Below, one piece after another: positions 32,394 to 42,734 of a stretch of DNA of 64,000 nucleotides (position 1 is its first letter; each line of letters begins with the position of its first letter). The stretch lies in assembly GCA_016802295.1 (NCBI GenBank), contig JAESIW010000180.1, positions 3,951,975-4,015,974 on the forward strand, written 5' to 3'. Source of the stretch: Brachionus rotundiformis. Taxonomy: Eukaryota > Rotifera > Eurotatoria > Ploima > Brachionidae. The notes below the pieces were generated by a model. That model ran no database searches and had not been told where the DNA came from. It was given only the letters and a program-made list of their open reading frames with translations. The position numbers and the translations under genes are program-made.

Positions 32394-33938
32394 TTATAAA
32401 TATTTTAAAATAATCAAACTTTTGAACAAATCTAGTGACATAATGCTATTTTTTTCTAAATTAATGGAGCTTAAAAAATCTTCAATTTCACTATCATTCG
32501 AAATTAACTTTAATTTCTGATTAATAGACCTTAAAATAGACATTGCTTCATCAAATCTAATTATTTTTGCAGATTCAGCTTTGACCATATCAATAGTTAC
32601 GCCAATTACATCATTAACATCGACAGGGTTCGACTTGAGCTCATTTTTCATATAATTATTAACGATATTTTTTATAATTTCGCGATCACTTGCATTAACA
32701 CCTTCCATATCAACCAAATTTAGACCGTCAAAACTTCCAATAAATTCTAAATTTTCTTCATTTTTATTATTTAAGTCATTGGTCCAGTTGGCTGCCTCTG
32801 GTGGTTCAAAAGATTTAACAAAGTAAGGCAGATCTTTGTTTTCAATAACTTCTGATTCATATTTCATCAAATATTCTTTTGGATCAGCTTTCACAATTCC
32901 CAAATTCTTAATTTTTTGATTAATTGTGGGCTTTGGATTTTCCCATTGAATAATGACATTATTAGGCTTTTCAATTTTAACATCCTCAGGTTTTTGGTAA
33001 ATAACTCTTCTTTTAGGAGTTTTATATGGAAGCCAGCGTTCGACTATGATTGGCTGAGGTTTGGGTGGAATCTGTGGTAGCCTCTCAATAATTACTTTTC
33101 TTGGAGGTGGTGGTATTTTGTTTGCCGGTATTTTGATTATTTTTGGCTCCAATTTTTGAACAGGTTTCGGTGGTGCTTCACGAATAATTAATGGTGGCGG
33201 CGTTTCGCATTTTAGCGGCTCCTGTCGAATGACTAATGGTGGCGCAGTCTCTGGAATAGTACTTTTTTCATGCTGAATTATTATGTCACCGTGATCAGGT
33301 GGTGTTGGCGGTCTCAAATATCTAAAACCTATTTCTTGATCGTATTCAATTTTTTTGTCTATCTTTTTGACCATAACTTCAGGTGATGCGTCTTCATTTA
33401 ATGGGTAGTTATTGATGGGAATTTGGCCTCTCCAATTTGAAAAATCGGGCTTGTTTGCAATAAATGATTTTTGACCTTGGTAAGAAATTTCCTCTCTGGA
33501 TTCCAAATTGATAGGCTCGGTTGCATCGAGAACACTTTGGAAAATTTTTGGCGAAGGTGACTTGGAAAGACTTTGGTTTGAATAGAGCCAGTTGTGGCGT
33601 GTTGGTTTGTATGAATTTGAACCAAATAAATTTTGAGATGAATAAGAGTTTTCATTTGAATTCGACCGAAATGGCTCAGATGAATTTGGAGATGGAATTG
33701 ATAGGGTTTTAAAAGTTGACAAGTTTGATTGAGATCTTATTTTGTGTGTAGCAGAGGATGCAGAGTTTGGTGAAGGAGTACAATTTTTTGGTATATTTAA
33801 ATCAGGCACTGGTTTTATTAAAACATCTTCGAATTGTTTAGAATCTGGTTTGAGAAGCTTGAGCCAATTTGTATCTGAACAATTCGCATTCCAATTACCT
33901 GCGATAATCAGGGCTGTATCAAAAGTAGAAGCAGTCAT
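32394..33938 (-). CDS. Proline-rich protein, paralogue A of a conserved pair
   Basis: An intronless frame of 514 aa. The N-terminus (1-160) is Ser/Asn-rich. A strongly conserved core (about 168-360) is shared with the gene at 42735-44348. It includes NWRGQIPINNYPL, RYLRPPTPPDHGDIIIQHE, APPLVIRQ, TPPPLIIREAPPK, IPPPPRKVIIERLP, PPKPQPIIVERWLPY and NNVIIQWENP, in the same order. The alternating Pro/hydrophobic/charged pattern suggests an extended filament or scaffold. It recalls the valine-proline-rich repeats of alveolin-type cytoskeletal proteins, but I cannot name a family. The C-terminal about 100 residues are helical and weakly shared. The stop is 97 bp from the convergent cyclase gene. Confidence 0.85.
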   Translation of the reverse strand: MTASTFDTALIIAGNWNANCSDTNWLKLLKPDSKQFEDVLIKPVPDLNIPKNCTPSPNSASSATHKIRSQSNLSTFKTLSIPSPNSSEPFRSNSNENSYSSQNLFGSNSYKPTRHNWLYSNQSLSKSPSPKIFQSVLDATEPINLESREEISYQGQKSFIANKPDFSNWRGQIPINNYPLNEDASPEVMVKKIDKKIEYDQEIGFRYLRPPTPPDHGDIIIQHEKSTIPETAPPLVIRQEPLKCETPPPLIIREAPPKPVQKLEPKIIKIPANKIPPPPRKVIIERLPQIPPKPQPIIVERWLPYKTPKRRVIYQKPEDVKIEKPNNVIIQWENPKPTINQKIKNLGIVKADPKEYLMKYESEVIENKDLPYFVKSFEPPEAANWTNDLNNKNEENLEFIGSFDGLNLVDMEGVNASDREIIKNIVNNYMKNELKSNPVDVNDVIGVTIDMVKAESAKIIRFDEAMSILRSINQKLKLISNDSEIEDFLSSINLEKNSIMSLDLFKSLIILKYL

Positions 33939-34380
33939 ATTTTTTTAATTTAAAATAAAAATTTACTAATTGCTTTCAAATTTATTAACTTAAGTATCAC
34001 GGCCTTTAATTATATGTGTCGTAATTTACTAGTTTAATTTAGGTCGATGCTATTTTTTCTACTTAGAATGTTTTTGTCAAAGGCTTATGTTTAAATTCTG
34101 ACCAGGAACTATTCTCATTTAGGCATACAATCAAATTTATAAATAGATAAAATTTATTTGCTTTTAAAAATTTAATTAATTTGTTTGCCTTAATAGAATA
34201 GATTAATTTAGCCAATTCTAGGGATGTTTAAGCTAAACCTAATTGATGACTTTCTAGTATTATGTCATTAAATCTAAATTATCATCTTAGCTGAAAATTT
34301 TAATTTATTATTAATCAAAACAATTAAGTTATTTTTCATATTTTGAAGTAAACAAAAAAATTTACAAAAATCTTAAATTT
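33939..34380. other. Upstream region of paralogue A
   Basis: About 440 bp of AT-rich DNA carrying the presumed minus-strand promoter. No feature could be identified. Confidence 0.35.
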
Positions 34381-35240
34381 TAGTATAGTAGTATAGTATA
34401 GATGTGCAGAAAGTAATATTTTGAAAGTATTTATCAGTATTTCGCTTGATTGAGCTTCTACTGTATCCCCTCTTAGCATATTCTAGTTATTGAAAACACG
34501 GTTTGTGAAGAAGTTGCATCATTTTGCACAATTCTTGAGTATAACTCTTTTAATTTTGTAGGGATAGCTTTTACATCTGGTTGAAAAAGTGGGTGAAAAT
34601 TGCCAATTGAGGTGCTTAATGTTTTTTTTTAATTTAAACATTTAAATTGAGTCACCTCTCATGAGCCTTTTGGTTAAATCGGTCAGATTTAGAGCTTTAG
34701 GTTTTTCCCGGAGTTTTGGATTTTAAGACCTACAATAGCACGAGTAGCTCTTTTTATCTTTTTGTAGATAGGTACTGTAATAGAATACTCTAAATGAGGC
34801 CTTAATAGGCTTGTTTAATGTAATTTATTGACCATCTAAGCTTAATACAATGAAGAACTTGACCTAATATTCTGTTGCCTTTTGAAACTACTAAATAAAC
34901 TTGCGAATGTTATTTCAGATTGTTTTGGATCCAGATTCCTAAGTCTTTCTGAATCCGGGATCTTGAAAAAGGATGAACTTTACCATTCGCTAAATCAGTT
35001 ATAGTATGATCATTTTGAAGTCCTTGATTCATAATCTTGCATTTTTCAAAATTTGGATCCATAGACTATTCATTACACCAGTTGATTAAAGAAACAATAT
35101 CATTTTGAAGTAACTTAAATGGTTCATATGGATTGAATTAATCGATAAAACTAAATATCTTAGTGTATAATCGGAAAAATCATTAATATAAATTACAAAG
35201 AGAAGTAGGCCGAGGACAGAGTCTTGTGGTCACATTAAGC
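34381..35240 (-). mobile_element. Dead, 5'-truncated CR1-like LINE
   Basis: Read on the minus strand, the region gives, in order and with frameshifts or stops between, PQDSVLGLLLFVIYINDFSD (RT motif near 35170-35232), MDPNFEKCKIMN, SRIQKDLGIWIQNNLK, RPHLEYS, KALNLTDLTKRLMRGDSI and FFTNRVFN. These match the same blocks of the intact LINE at 4971-8006. The 3' end is a TATACTATACTACTA-type tail at 34381-34402, like the (TAC)n tail of the intact copy. The YADD block is lost. A 12-bp direct repeat (GTCACATTAAGC, 35229-35240 and 35256-35267) marks its 5' break. Confidence 0.85.
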
Positions 35241-35267
35241 TACTAGTCACCACTAGTCACATTAAGC

Positions 35268-36669
35268 CATTCGGATTCTGTTTAACCAAATGTAACTATT
35301 TTTGCTTCATTACGATGAAATGGAATGGTTCAATCCATTTGATTAACATTCCATTGATACCAAGTCGTTTAAGTATATATTTTGATATAATTTTTTTTAA
35401 AAGTATCGAACAAAAAATAATTCTTTAAAATTTTTATTGAATAATAGCATTAATATGTATAGTGTGTCCAATAAACTGGCCTTAACACAAAATGTCTTGG
35501 TAGTTAATCATTTTTGAAGACTAATCCTATTAAAACAATTATTGAGTATTTATACGAAATTTTTTATATTTTATACATACTAATTTTTTTATATAAATTT
35601 AAATAAATATCAAGTTTTAATTTTTATTTTCAAAGCGTATTTCAAGTAACCCATTATATCAAAGCAAATATAGTTTAAAGACTAAAATGAACTCAAATTT
35701 GTTTTATTTTATTGTTTTTAAAATTGAATATAAACTAATTTTTATTTAAGAATTTATAATATTAATTGCTTATTTAAAGTATACATTAAATTATCTCTCC
35801 GTTCTAGCTCCTGAATATATGTGATTTTTTTTATCTTTTAAATTATTCTCATATCAACGTTATTAACTTCATTAAATCTTGGCTTTTTTATTCAATTTAA
35901 AATATTTTCAATTTTTTCTTTTAACTTGTATAATAGTTTTTAATTGTTTACATTTCGTAAGATTTTTTTATAAATTCAATTTAGATAACGCTAACATGAG
36001 TTTAAACGAAGACTATGGTCATTCGGACAATTCCTGGATTTTCCCAATTTTTTTTTTAAATAAATAAAATAAAATAAATTAAAAAATTTTTTTTTTAATT
36101 TCGTTTACGCTCTTGATTTTGTTTAGAGTTTAAATTAAATAGATTGCCTTAAGTAATTTTGTTTATTTTATCCATAAATTTTTTCTATTATCTTTAATTC
36201 CGGTAACTCTTAAAATTGCGGATGCGAATTTTCAAATAAAATCTTAAAACACGAACTCTACCCGGATAAAAAAAATAATTTCTTAATTCTAATTTAAATT
36301 ATCAATAAAAAATAAAATTGAGGACATTTTCTTATAACAAATTAAATTAATTTTAATAAAATATTGAAAATAATATAACTTTTGACGGCTTAAACAGATT
36401 TCAAAGCTTTAGCTCATCCAGCACCAAAGCCTTAGTCTTGCATTTTCAAATAAAAAAAATTATTTAAGCTTTTTTAAAAAAAAAAATACGACTTATTAAA
36501 TCTTTTAATTTATTCCTATATTTTGAAATTTACTTTAAGTTTTCAAAGATATTAGTTTTAACAGTAAAGAATCCGAATTTTCTGATCCGGTTTTAAGGGA
36601 CAACCTTCAGTTACTGTTAGACTTATAAAATTAAATTATTAATATAAAGAGTTATAATTTTAAACACTT
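35268..36669. other. Intergenic, no gene recognised
   Basis: AT-rich DNA between the dead LINE and RRP5. An open stretch near 35880-36067 encodes a hydrophobic then polar peptide, but has no ATG at its start and no similarity I recognise. I leave it uncalled. Confidence 0.4.
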
Positions 36670-36675
36670 TTTATT
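36670..36675 (-). terminator. Poly(A) signal of RRP5
   Basis: Minus-strand AATAAA 13 nt past the RRP5 stop codon at 36688-36690, implying a very short 3' UTR. Confidence 0.5.
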
Positions 36676-36687
36676 GAATTAATCAAT

Positions 36688-39600
36688 TTAAATCTTTAAA
36701 TTTTTTTTTAAATTTTCTTGAATAGATGAGTTTGCTGTCGAATTTGAATTTTTGGCAGCTTTTTCCACATAACTATTTGCTAATTCTTTAACTTGTTCGA
36801 TTTGTTCTTCAGTGCCATGTTGATTTTCAAAATCTAGATATTTTTTAAAAATAAACTTCATTCGCTTGACTGTCAATCCGAGTTGAATAATTCTGTTGAA
36901 AATTAATCTTTAATAAAATTAATTTAGAATTTAAAAATTAAATCCAGAATTATTTAAATTTACCTTGCATCTTCATTTCTTTCATGCTTTACCAACATGT
37001 CTATATAAACCGACCATATGTCAGTACGGTTTGGATAAGTAAATAACAAGCTGTCATACATTGTTTTTGCTCGTTCTACATCACCATACTTGAACTCCAA
37101 TTGAGCAAACTTATTTACCATGTCAATATCTTAAGTTAACAAAATTTAATCTTGCAAAAAAGATTTATAAGCAAAAGCTTACGATCTTTTTTGTCCAAAC
37201 TATTAAAACTTTTTATCAACAATTTTCTTGCTAATTCGCAATTAGAATTTTTATAATGAAATATTCCATATTTTATCCAAACATCAGGGGACTGACTAAA
37301 TTTCCTTGTCATCTTAATAAAAATCGCCTCGGCCTCCTGAGTTTTAGCCGAACGGGCAAAAATTTCTGCCATGTGACAGTGCACCTTGTACGAGTCACAA
37401 TTTTGGCATGCTTGGTTAAACACTTGTTCAAGACTTGTTTGAGTGCCATACATATTTTCCAAGTTTAGCAATGCTACCCATACATTCAGTCTCTCTTGGT
37501 CTTCGGTGTACAAAATTGTCTTGAGTGCTTGTTTGGCAACTGCTCGAGCTTTCTCAATTTCTGCCATTTGTAAATAAAAAACAATGTATTTGATCCAAAC
37601 AAATGAACTATTTGGCTTCGAGGCTATCAGTCTCTCGTAATCATCGGCGTTGTCCGGTTCTCTATTTGGATCAAAGACTTGCTCTTCCTGTTCGTAGATA
37701 AGCCTGTCGTCAATGACTTTATCTTTGGTGGATTTTTGTTTTTTTTTTGGCTCATCCTTGCTTTCAGCTTTGGTAGAAACTTTGTTAACTATTTCATTAA
37801 ACTGATCAAAATCAGTCACTTCCCATGGAAACAAAACAGATTCGCTATTTTCCAATTCTTTTTTGGGCTCAACCATTGGTGTCTTCACACTGGCAACTAC
37901 TTCTATTTGATCCTTGTCGTTTTCTTTGTCATCAGAACTCTTTTTTTTATCAATCAACAATTTCTTTTTGACAATAATAGGCTCTTCGTCAGATTTTCGC
38001 TTGCGGCTATTTTCACTGTCCAAATGAGCTTCATTTAAAACAGCTATTTCTCTAAGTATTCTTTTTTTGCTTCGCTTGGAATTGTCCACATCATGAACCA
38101 CTAAAACATAGTCCTCATCTTGATTGCCGTCTTTTTTTATGATGCATTGGACAAAGTCACCAGTACTAAAATATGAAAATTGACTGTTGGATTTTTTTAT
38201 CTCCTGGATCTCTGTTACTGCGGCAAGTGCATTTCCAGACACATTTTGAACTTGCTTTTGTCTTATCTTTTTTTCCACAGAATCAAAAGTGCTGTGAACT
38301 TGTACTGGGTCGTTCAGAGCCCTAGCGGTGTTTAATTGAGTAAAATTATTCTTGAACAAAGGCATAAAAGCAAGGCGACCAAGTGCGTGCGCCTTAAGGC
38401 CCAATACACAAAACCAATCTGACACATAGATAACTTCAGCCTTGACGCTCTGATCTTTTTGACAAATTATTTGAGATCTAAATTTGGAATCGAAATTTTT
38501 AGCATAGGTTTTGACCGCTTTTTTGTTGACTACTAAACAGAAAACTTTGCTAAGAGGATCAAAAGCCAGTACCAAAGCCTCAAGTCGTTGACCTTCGGTG
38601 AATTCTTCATCTAAATCCGCAAATGCGTAGCCTATTATCGGCGAGTTTTGATCAAAATTGTTCGATTCCAAGTCATTTATGAACAAACATTCTATTTGTC
38701 TTGAAGATTTGTTAAATTTTTTGACTGCCACTTGAACCACTTGGCCTATATTGACCATTTTGAAAGCCTTGCTCCAAAATGGTACATTAGATTCATTTTG
38801 GGAAAAAAATTCCAAAACTAGTTTCGAATTTGATAAATATGATTGAAAATATTCTAACATTAATTCAACATCGACTGAACTTTTTAAAGATAAATCATAT
38901 CTGGTCTTAATCAAAGTGGTAAAGCGTTTTTTATCCTGATACAAGTTGCCTATTTTGACCAATATTGATTGTCCAATTTTCATGCCATTTATATTCGTTG
39001 ACTTCATTTCATCTAAATATTTGATATGTTCATTAGATGAAAATCCATCTAGACCATGTGGTAGCTGAATTAGTAAACCATTTGGCAAAATTTTTTTTAT
39101 CCATGCATGATAATATTCATTTATTTCAAGATCATCGAAATTCTTTGGTATTTTATTTTTTAACTTGGCATAAAAATCAATCAATGTTGTTTTTAGAGTT
39201 AAATAATGACAGGCAAGTGATTTTTGGTCATCTATTTTTTTAAATTTGGACACATCACCATACTGAATAATCATAAAATTTTTTATTTTCATCTCTTTTT
39301 TATAATACTCGAATAAAACATCATTCAAACAGTCCAAATCAGACAAATGATCCTTGTAAATAAGTCCATTTTTGTTTCCTTTTGGAAGTTTAACTCGGAA
39401 AAAATTATCACCTTTGCCTACTTGGACAATAGTTCCACTTTCAATTAAATCTCCTATTTCATACTCGGTCTCGAAATCCATGGAAACAGCCTTTTTCTTT
39501 GGCACATCGTCCATTATTAAACTAAGCTTTATGTTTTGTTTTTCCTTGTTAAAATCTAGTACTTTACATTTGATCAATTGGCCAACATAGTACAAATTTT

Positions 39601-41386
39601 GCAGATCCTCTTCAGGCTTCAGACTAGTGCTTATCTCTTGACGAGGTAAAAGACCCTTAACTTCATTTAAAAATTGAAGTAAAAGTCCGTATTTTTGTAT
39701 AGATATGACAACTCCATAAGTTTCCAAGCCTAGATGGAGCTCATCATAGGATTGAATGAGACTCAGTTTGGATTTAATCAAACTCTTTTTGGCTGTGAGT
39801 ACGCATTTTTTTTCCTCTGGACTCAATTGAATTATTTTGCATTTAATTTCGGAACCAATGGTCATTTTTTTATTCAGCATTGCTTCACTCAATGGTATGT
39901 CTCCAGTATGAATTTTTGGTATAAATCCAGTAATAAATTCACTAACTTTCACAATAACACCACCATTTACAGAGTTGATTTTTTTTACAGTAACATTGAG
40001 TGTTTGTCCCACTGAGAGCTCATTAAAGGTCAAGTATTTGGATTCTAAAACACTTGGCCTGCATGACAGCAATACCATATCCTCGATCAAGCTGTAGTCG
40101 AATATTCTTGCCTTTACGGCGCTGTTTAGTGGAAAATTTTGTTCCAAATCTTCACGGGACAAGTTTTTGACATCTTTTTTAAGCTTTTTGAGTTTGTCTT
40201 CTGATGCATCTTCGTCATCATTCACTTCATCTTCACCAATTTGTTCATTCGTTTCAAATAAATGTTTCTTTGGCACAAAACCCACTATTTGTTTTGAATC
40301 AGTGGAGCTAAATTTTAGAAATAATCCTTTATGAGTGTGAGAGTGTACCACGGCATTTTCAACTATAGTCCCAAGCTTAAGACCATCTTCTTTCAGAAAT
40401 AAACGGGCGATCTTTGGCACTTGAGTGGAGTTGATTAAATGTGGTAGCATGCTTAAGTAGATTATTTTCGAATATGGATTTATAAAAATTATGGTTCCAC
40501 TAACAATTTCACCATTGTTGAAGAACTTTTTCTCTTCTGTGTCTTTTTTCTTGACCAAACTTGATCTTTTGGAAGCTGGCACATGGTTAATGTGCACATA
40601 ACCGTATAGATCATTCGATATGTTCAAGTGAATGCCATTTTTGCTGGTTTTTTCAACAGTGCAGTCCAATTGAGCCCCTGGTAAGTAGTTATCAAATTTA
40701 TATTTTGATTTTAGAGCAAAAAATGAGGTCTCATTTGAGTCACAAAGTTTTAAATTGATGGCTCTTTTGGAATTTTTTGATATTATCTTAAATAAATTTA
40801 CTTGTCCGATAGGAAGATTGAGATTTTTAACTTTGAAAAATCCGGTTAGATCGGATATACCAAGATCTATAATGTACCCATGATCTTCTTTGGTTTTTAC
40901 TGTACCACTAAGGATCATATCTTCTTCCAGACTTGCAAAAGTTAAACTAACATTTACTTGATCTGGCTCGATAGTCAAATAAAGTTTATTGTTGACAAAC
41001 GATAAAACTTTGCATCGGACCAAATCACCTTTATGGAACAAATCGACAAGACTCGGAATATCTGATTTTTTCAGGTTGTCGCAATTTTTTATCATGTCTG
41101 TGTATATTTTGGATATGTTGTTGATTTTTATGTGTCCGAAATTTCCTAAGCCTGGCAAAGACACAACCAATTCGCTTGGTAGAATGTCGTGGATACAGCC
41201 CAATACAAGGCAACCGTCAACAAAGCTCTTAAAATGAGGTGATTTAATTTTTTCAAATAAGAGAGCTTAATTTACTTTGCATATCAAATCTGGAACTGTG
41301 GATTTTTTTACCACAGCTTTTCCGTTGGAAACTTTGACGTTTTTTTTGTCATTTCCTTCTTTAAATTGTTTTTTTGTTTTAAACAT
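36688..41386 (-). CDS. PDCD11: RRP5 / PDCD11, rRNA biogenesis protein
   Basis: Four exons on the minus strand: 41276-41386, 37183-41227, 36964-37129 and 36688-36892. They sum to 1508 aa with all phases closing; introns are 48, 53 and 71 nt. A basic N-terminus (MFKTKKQFKEGNDKK) leads into at least nine S1 RNA-binding repeats, for example GTVKTKEDHGYIIDLG, VGQTLNVTVKKINSVNGG and YGVVISIQKYGLLLQF. An acidic/basic linker follows. The C-terminal HAT/TPR-like repeats include FVWIKYIVFYLQMAEIEKAR, KFAQLEFKYGDVERA, TDIWSVYIDMLVKHE and MKFIFKKYLDFE. RRP5 is a nucleolar scaffold that binds pre-rRNA at ITS1 and is needed for both 18S and 5.8S/25-28S processing. It is shorter than fungal or vertebrate homologues (about 1700-1900 aa). 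Its start is divergent from BBIP1, 272 bp away. Confidence 0.95.
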
Positions 41387-41658
41387 TTTTAGAAATTAGA
41401 TTTTTTTGAATATTTTTGGCTAAATAGAAGATATATTGAACATGTGCTTGTTTTTAATTTTTCCTTGCTTTTAATAAAAAATATGAATAAATTTTTTCTA
41501 ATTTTTTAAGTAGCAAATTTCGGACAAATTTTTTGTTAAGTTAAAGGTAAGTTAAAAATGATAAAAAGATGGTATTTTTAGCCGTAGTTAGGGAAACCAG
41601 TTTTCTAGAATAAATTAGTTTTTTTTTAAATTTATTTTTTGGTGAGCGATTTGAAATA
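41387..41658. promoter_or_regulatory. Shared divergent promoter region RRP5 / BBIP1
   Basis: Only 272 bp separate the RRP5 ATG (minus strand, 41386) from the BBIP1 ATG (plus strand, 41659), so promoters of both must lie here or overlap the genes. No TATA element stands out. Confidence 0.45.
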
Positions 41659-42671
41659 ATGTCATCTGAAAATAATATAAGTGAAGTTTTACCAAAGATC
41701 GGATTTTTGTTCGAAGATGATTCGCCATCTTCCATTGTCTGCAAACCGAAATTAATGCCACTAAAAACAGTAACTTTGGAAAAGGTAACAATTTTTCTAC
41801 CAATTTTTGTGAGTGCTGAAATTGACAAAATATTTTACTAAAAAAGACAAAATTTATATGACATGAAAAGTTTTTTTCAATTTTTATTTAATTCTTGAAT
41901 TAATTTAAAACTTAGTAAAACATTAATTATCTGAAATAGATAAGTATTCAAAAAAAGTTATATAATATCTCAAATTTTCTAGAGACTCGAATGTTAAATA
42001 ATAAGCGAGAAGGACTAAATTAATTATAAAGATTTTAGGATTCTTCTTTTCCAAAATTTGCATCAAAATATCATGGATTGACCATTAACTATGAATGCCA
42101 AATATAGAACCCAGAAAGTTACAATATTTTAAACATCAAAAGGGACAACTTGGAAGAATTTAAGAAAGCTAAAAGAGATTAAATTTGCTTAGACTCAAAT
42201 TATCTTCAAGGACAGATTAAAATGTAAGAGATATATGGGCGTCTTCTTCTCCGCTGAGAGTATATGTTAAAAGTTAAACGTCAGTATTATTCTTCCATTT
42301 GGCAAATAATTTATGCATTTTGGTTATCTGATCCTAAGCTAGTTCATGTTTTTTTGAAATAAATATCAAATTTTGTTCTGATTGTAGCTAATTAAAATTA
42401 TTTTATATCGTGAGAAAAAAAAAAGATTAAATCATGAAGCGATTGTTTAATAAATATCTTAATTGTCAAGTTTATTTTAAAAATTATCAAGTTACTTTTA
42501 TCCTATGAAAATTGATGAATTTAAATTACTATAGATAGTTACCACTCACAAATTCTTAATATTTTTAAATTGATAAATTTTTAAAATTGTTTAATTAATT
42601 AAAAGCTGGAAAAGATTCAATTAGAAGCAGAGAAAAAGCTAAGAGAACAAGAACAATTAGAAGAAAATTAA
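41659..42671 (+). CDS. BBIP1: BBSome-interacting protein 1 (BBIP1/BBS18)
   Basis: Two exons, 41659-41784 and 42606-42671, with an 821-nt phase-0 intron, giving 63 aa. Exon 1 encodes the family signature: EVLPKIGFLFEDD, then SIVCKPKLMPLKTVTLEK. Exon 2 continues LEKIQLEAEKKLREQEQLEEN, the amphipathic helix expected after it. The known role is as a small subunit of the BBSome, which moves membrane cargo in and out of cilia; BBIP1 also supports microtubule stability. The length fits a short form of the family (vertebrates about 70-90 aa). It is divergent to RRP5 and convergent with the proline-rich paralogue B. The stop codons are 63 bp apart, and the likely poly(A) signal (AATAAA 42702-42707) lies beyond that of the opposite gene. 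Confidence 0.9.
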
Positions 42672-42683
42672 TTTTTTTTTTAT

Positions 42684-42707
42684 TTTATTGTCAAATTTTA
42701 AAATAAA
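42684..42707. terminator. Overlapping convergent poly(A) signals
   Basis: A plus-strand AATAAA at 42702-42707 (BBIP1) and a minus-strand AATAAA (TTTATT, 42684-42689) for the proline-rich gene. With normal cleavage distances, the two 3' UTRs overlap by a few tens of bases. Confidence 0.45.
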
Positions 42708-42734
42708 TCGTATCTATAAATACTGAATTAAAAT

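Noticed and set aside
35229..35267. 12-bp direct repeat GTCACATTAAGC as a LINE target-site duplication
   Set aside because: Both copies lie on the same (5') side of the fragment; none was found at its 3' end.
35879..36067. Hydrophobic 62-codon open stretch left of RRP5
   Set aside because: Begins at TTG, not ATG; poly-T-derived Phe runs; no family or splice evidence.
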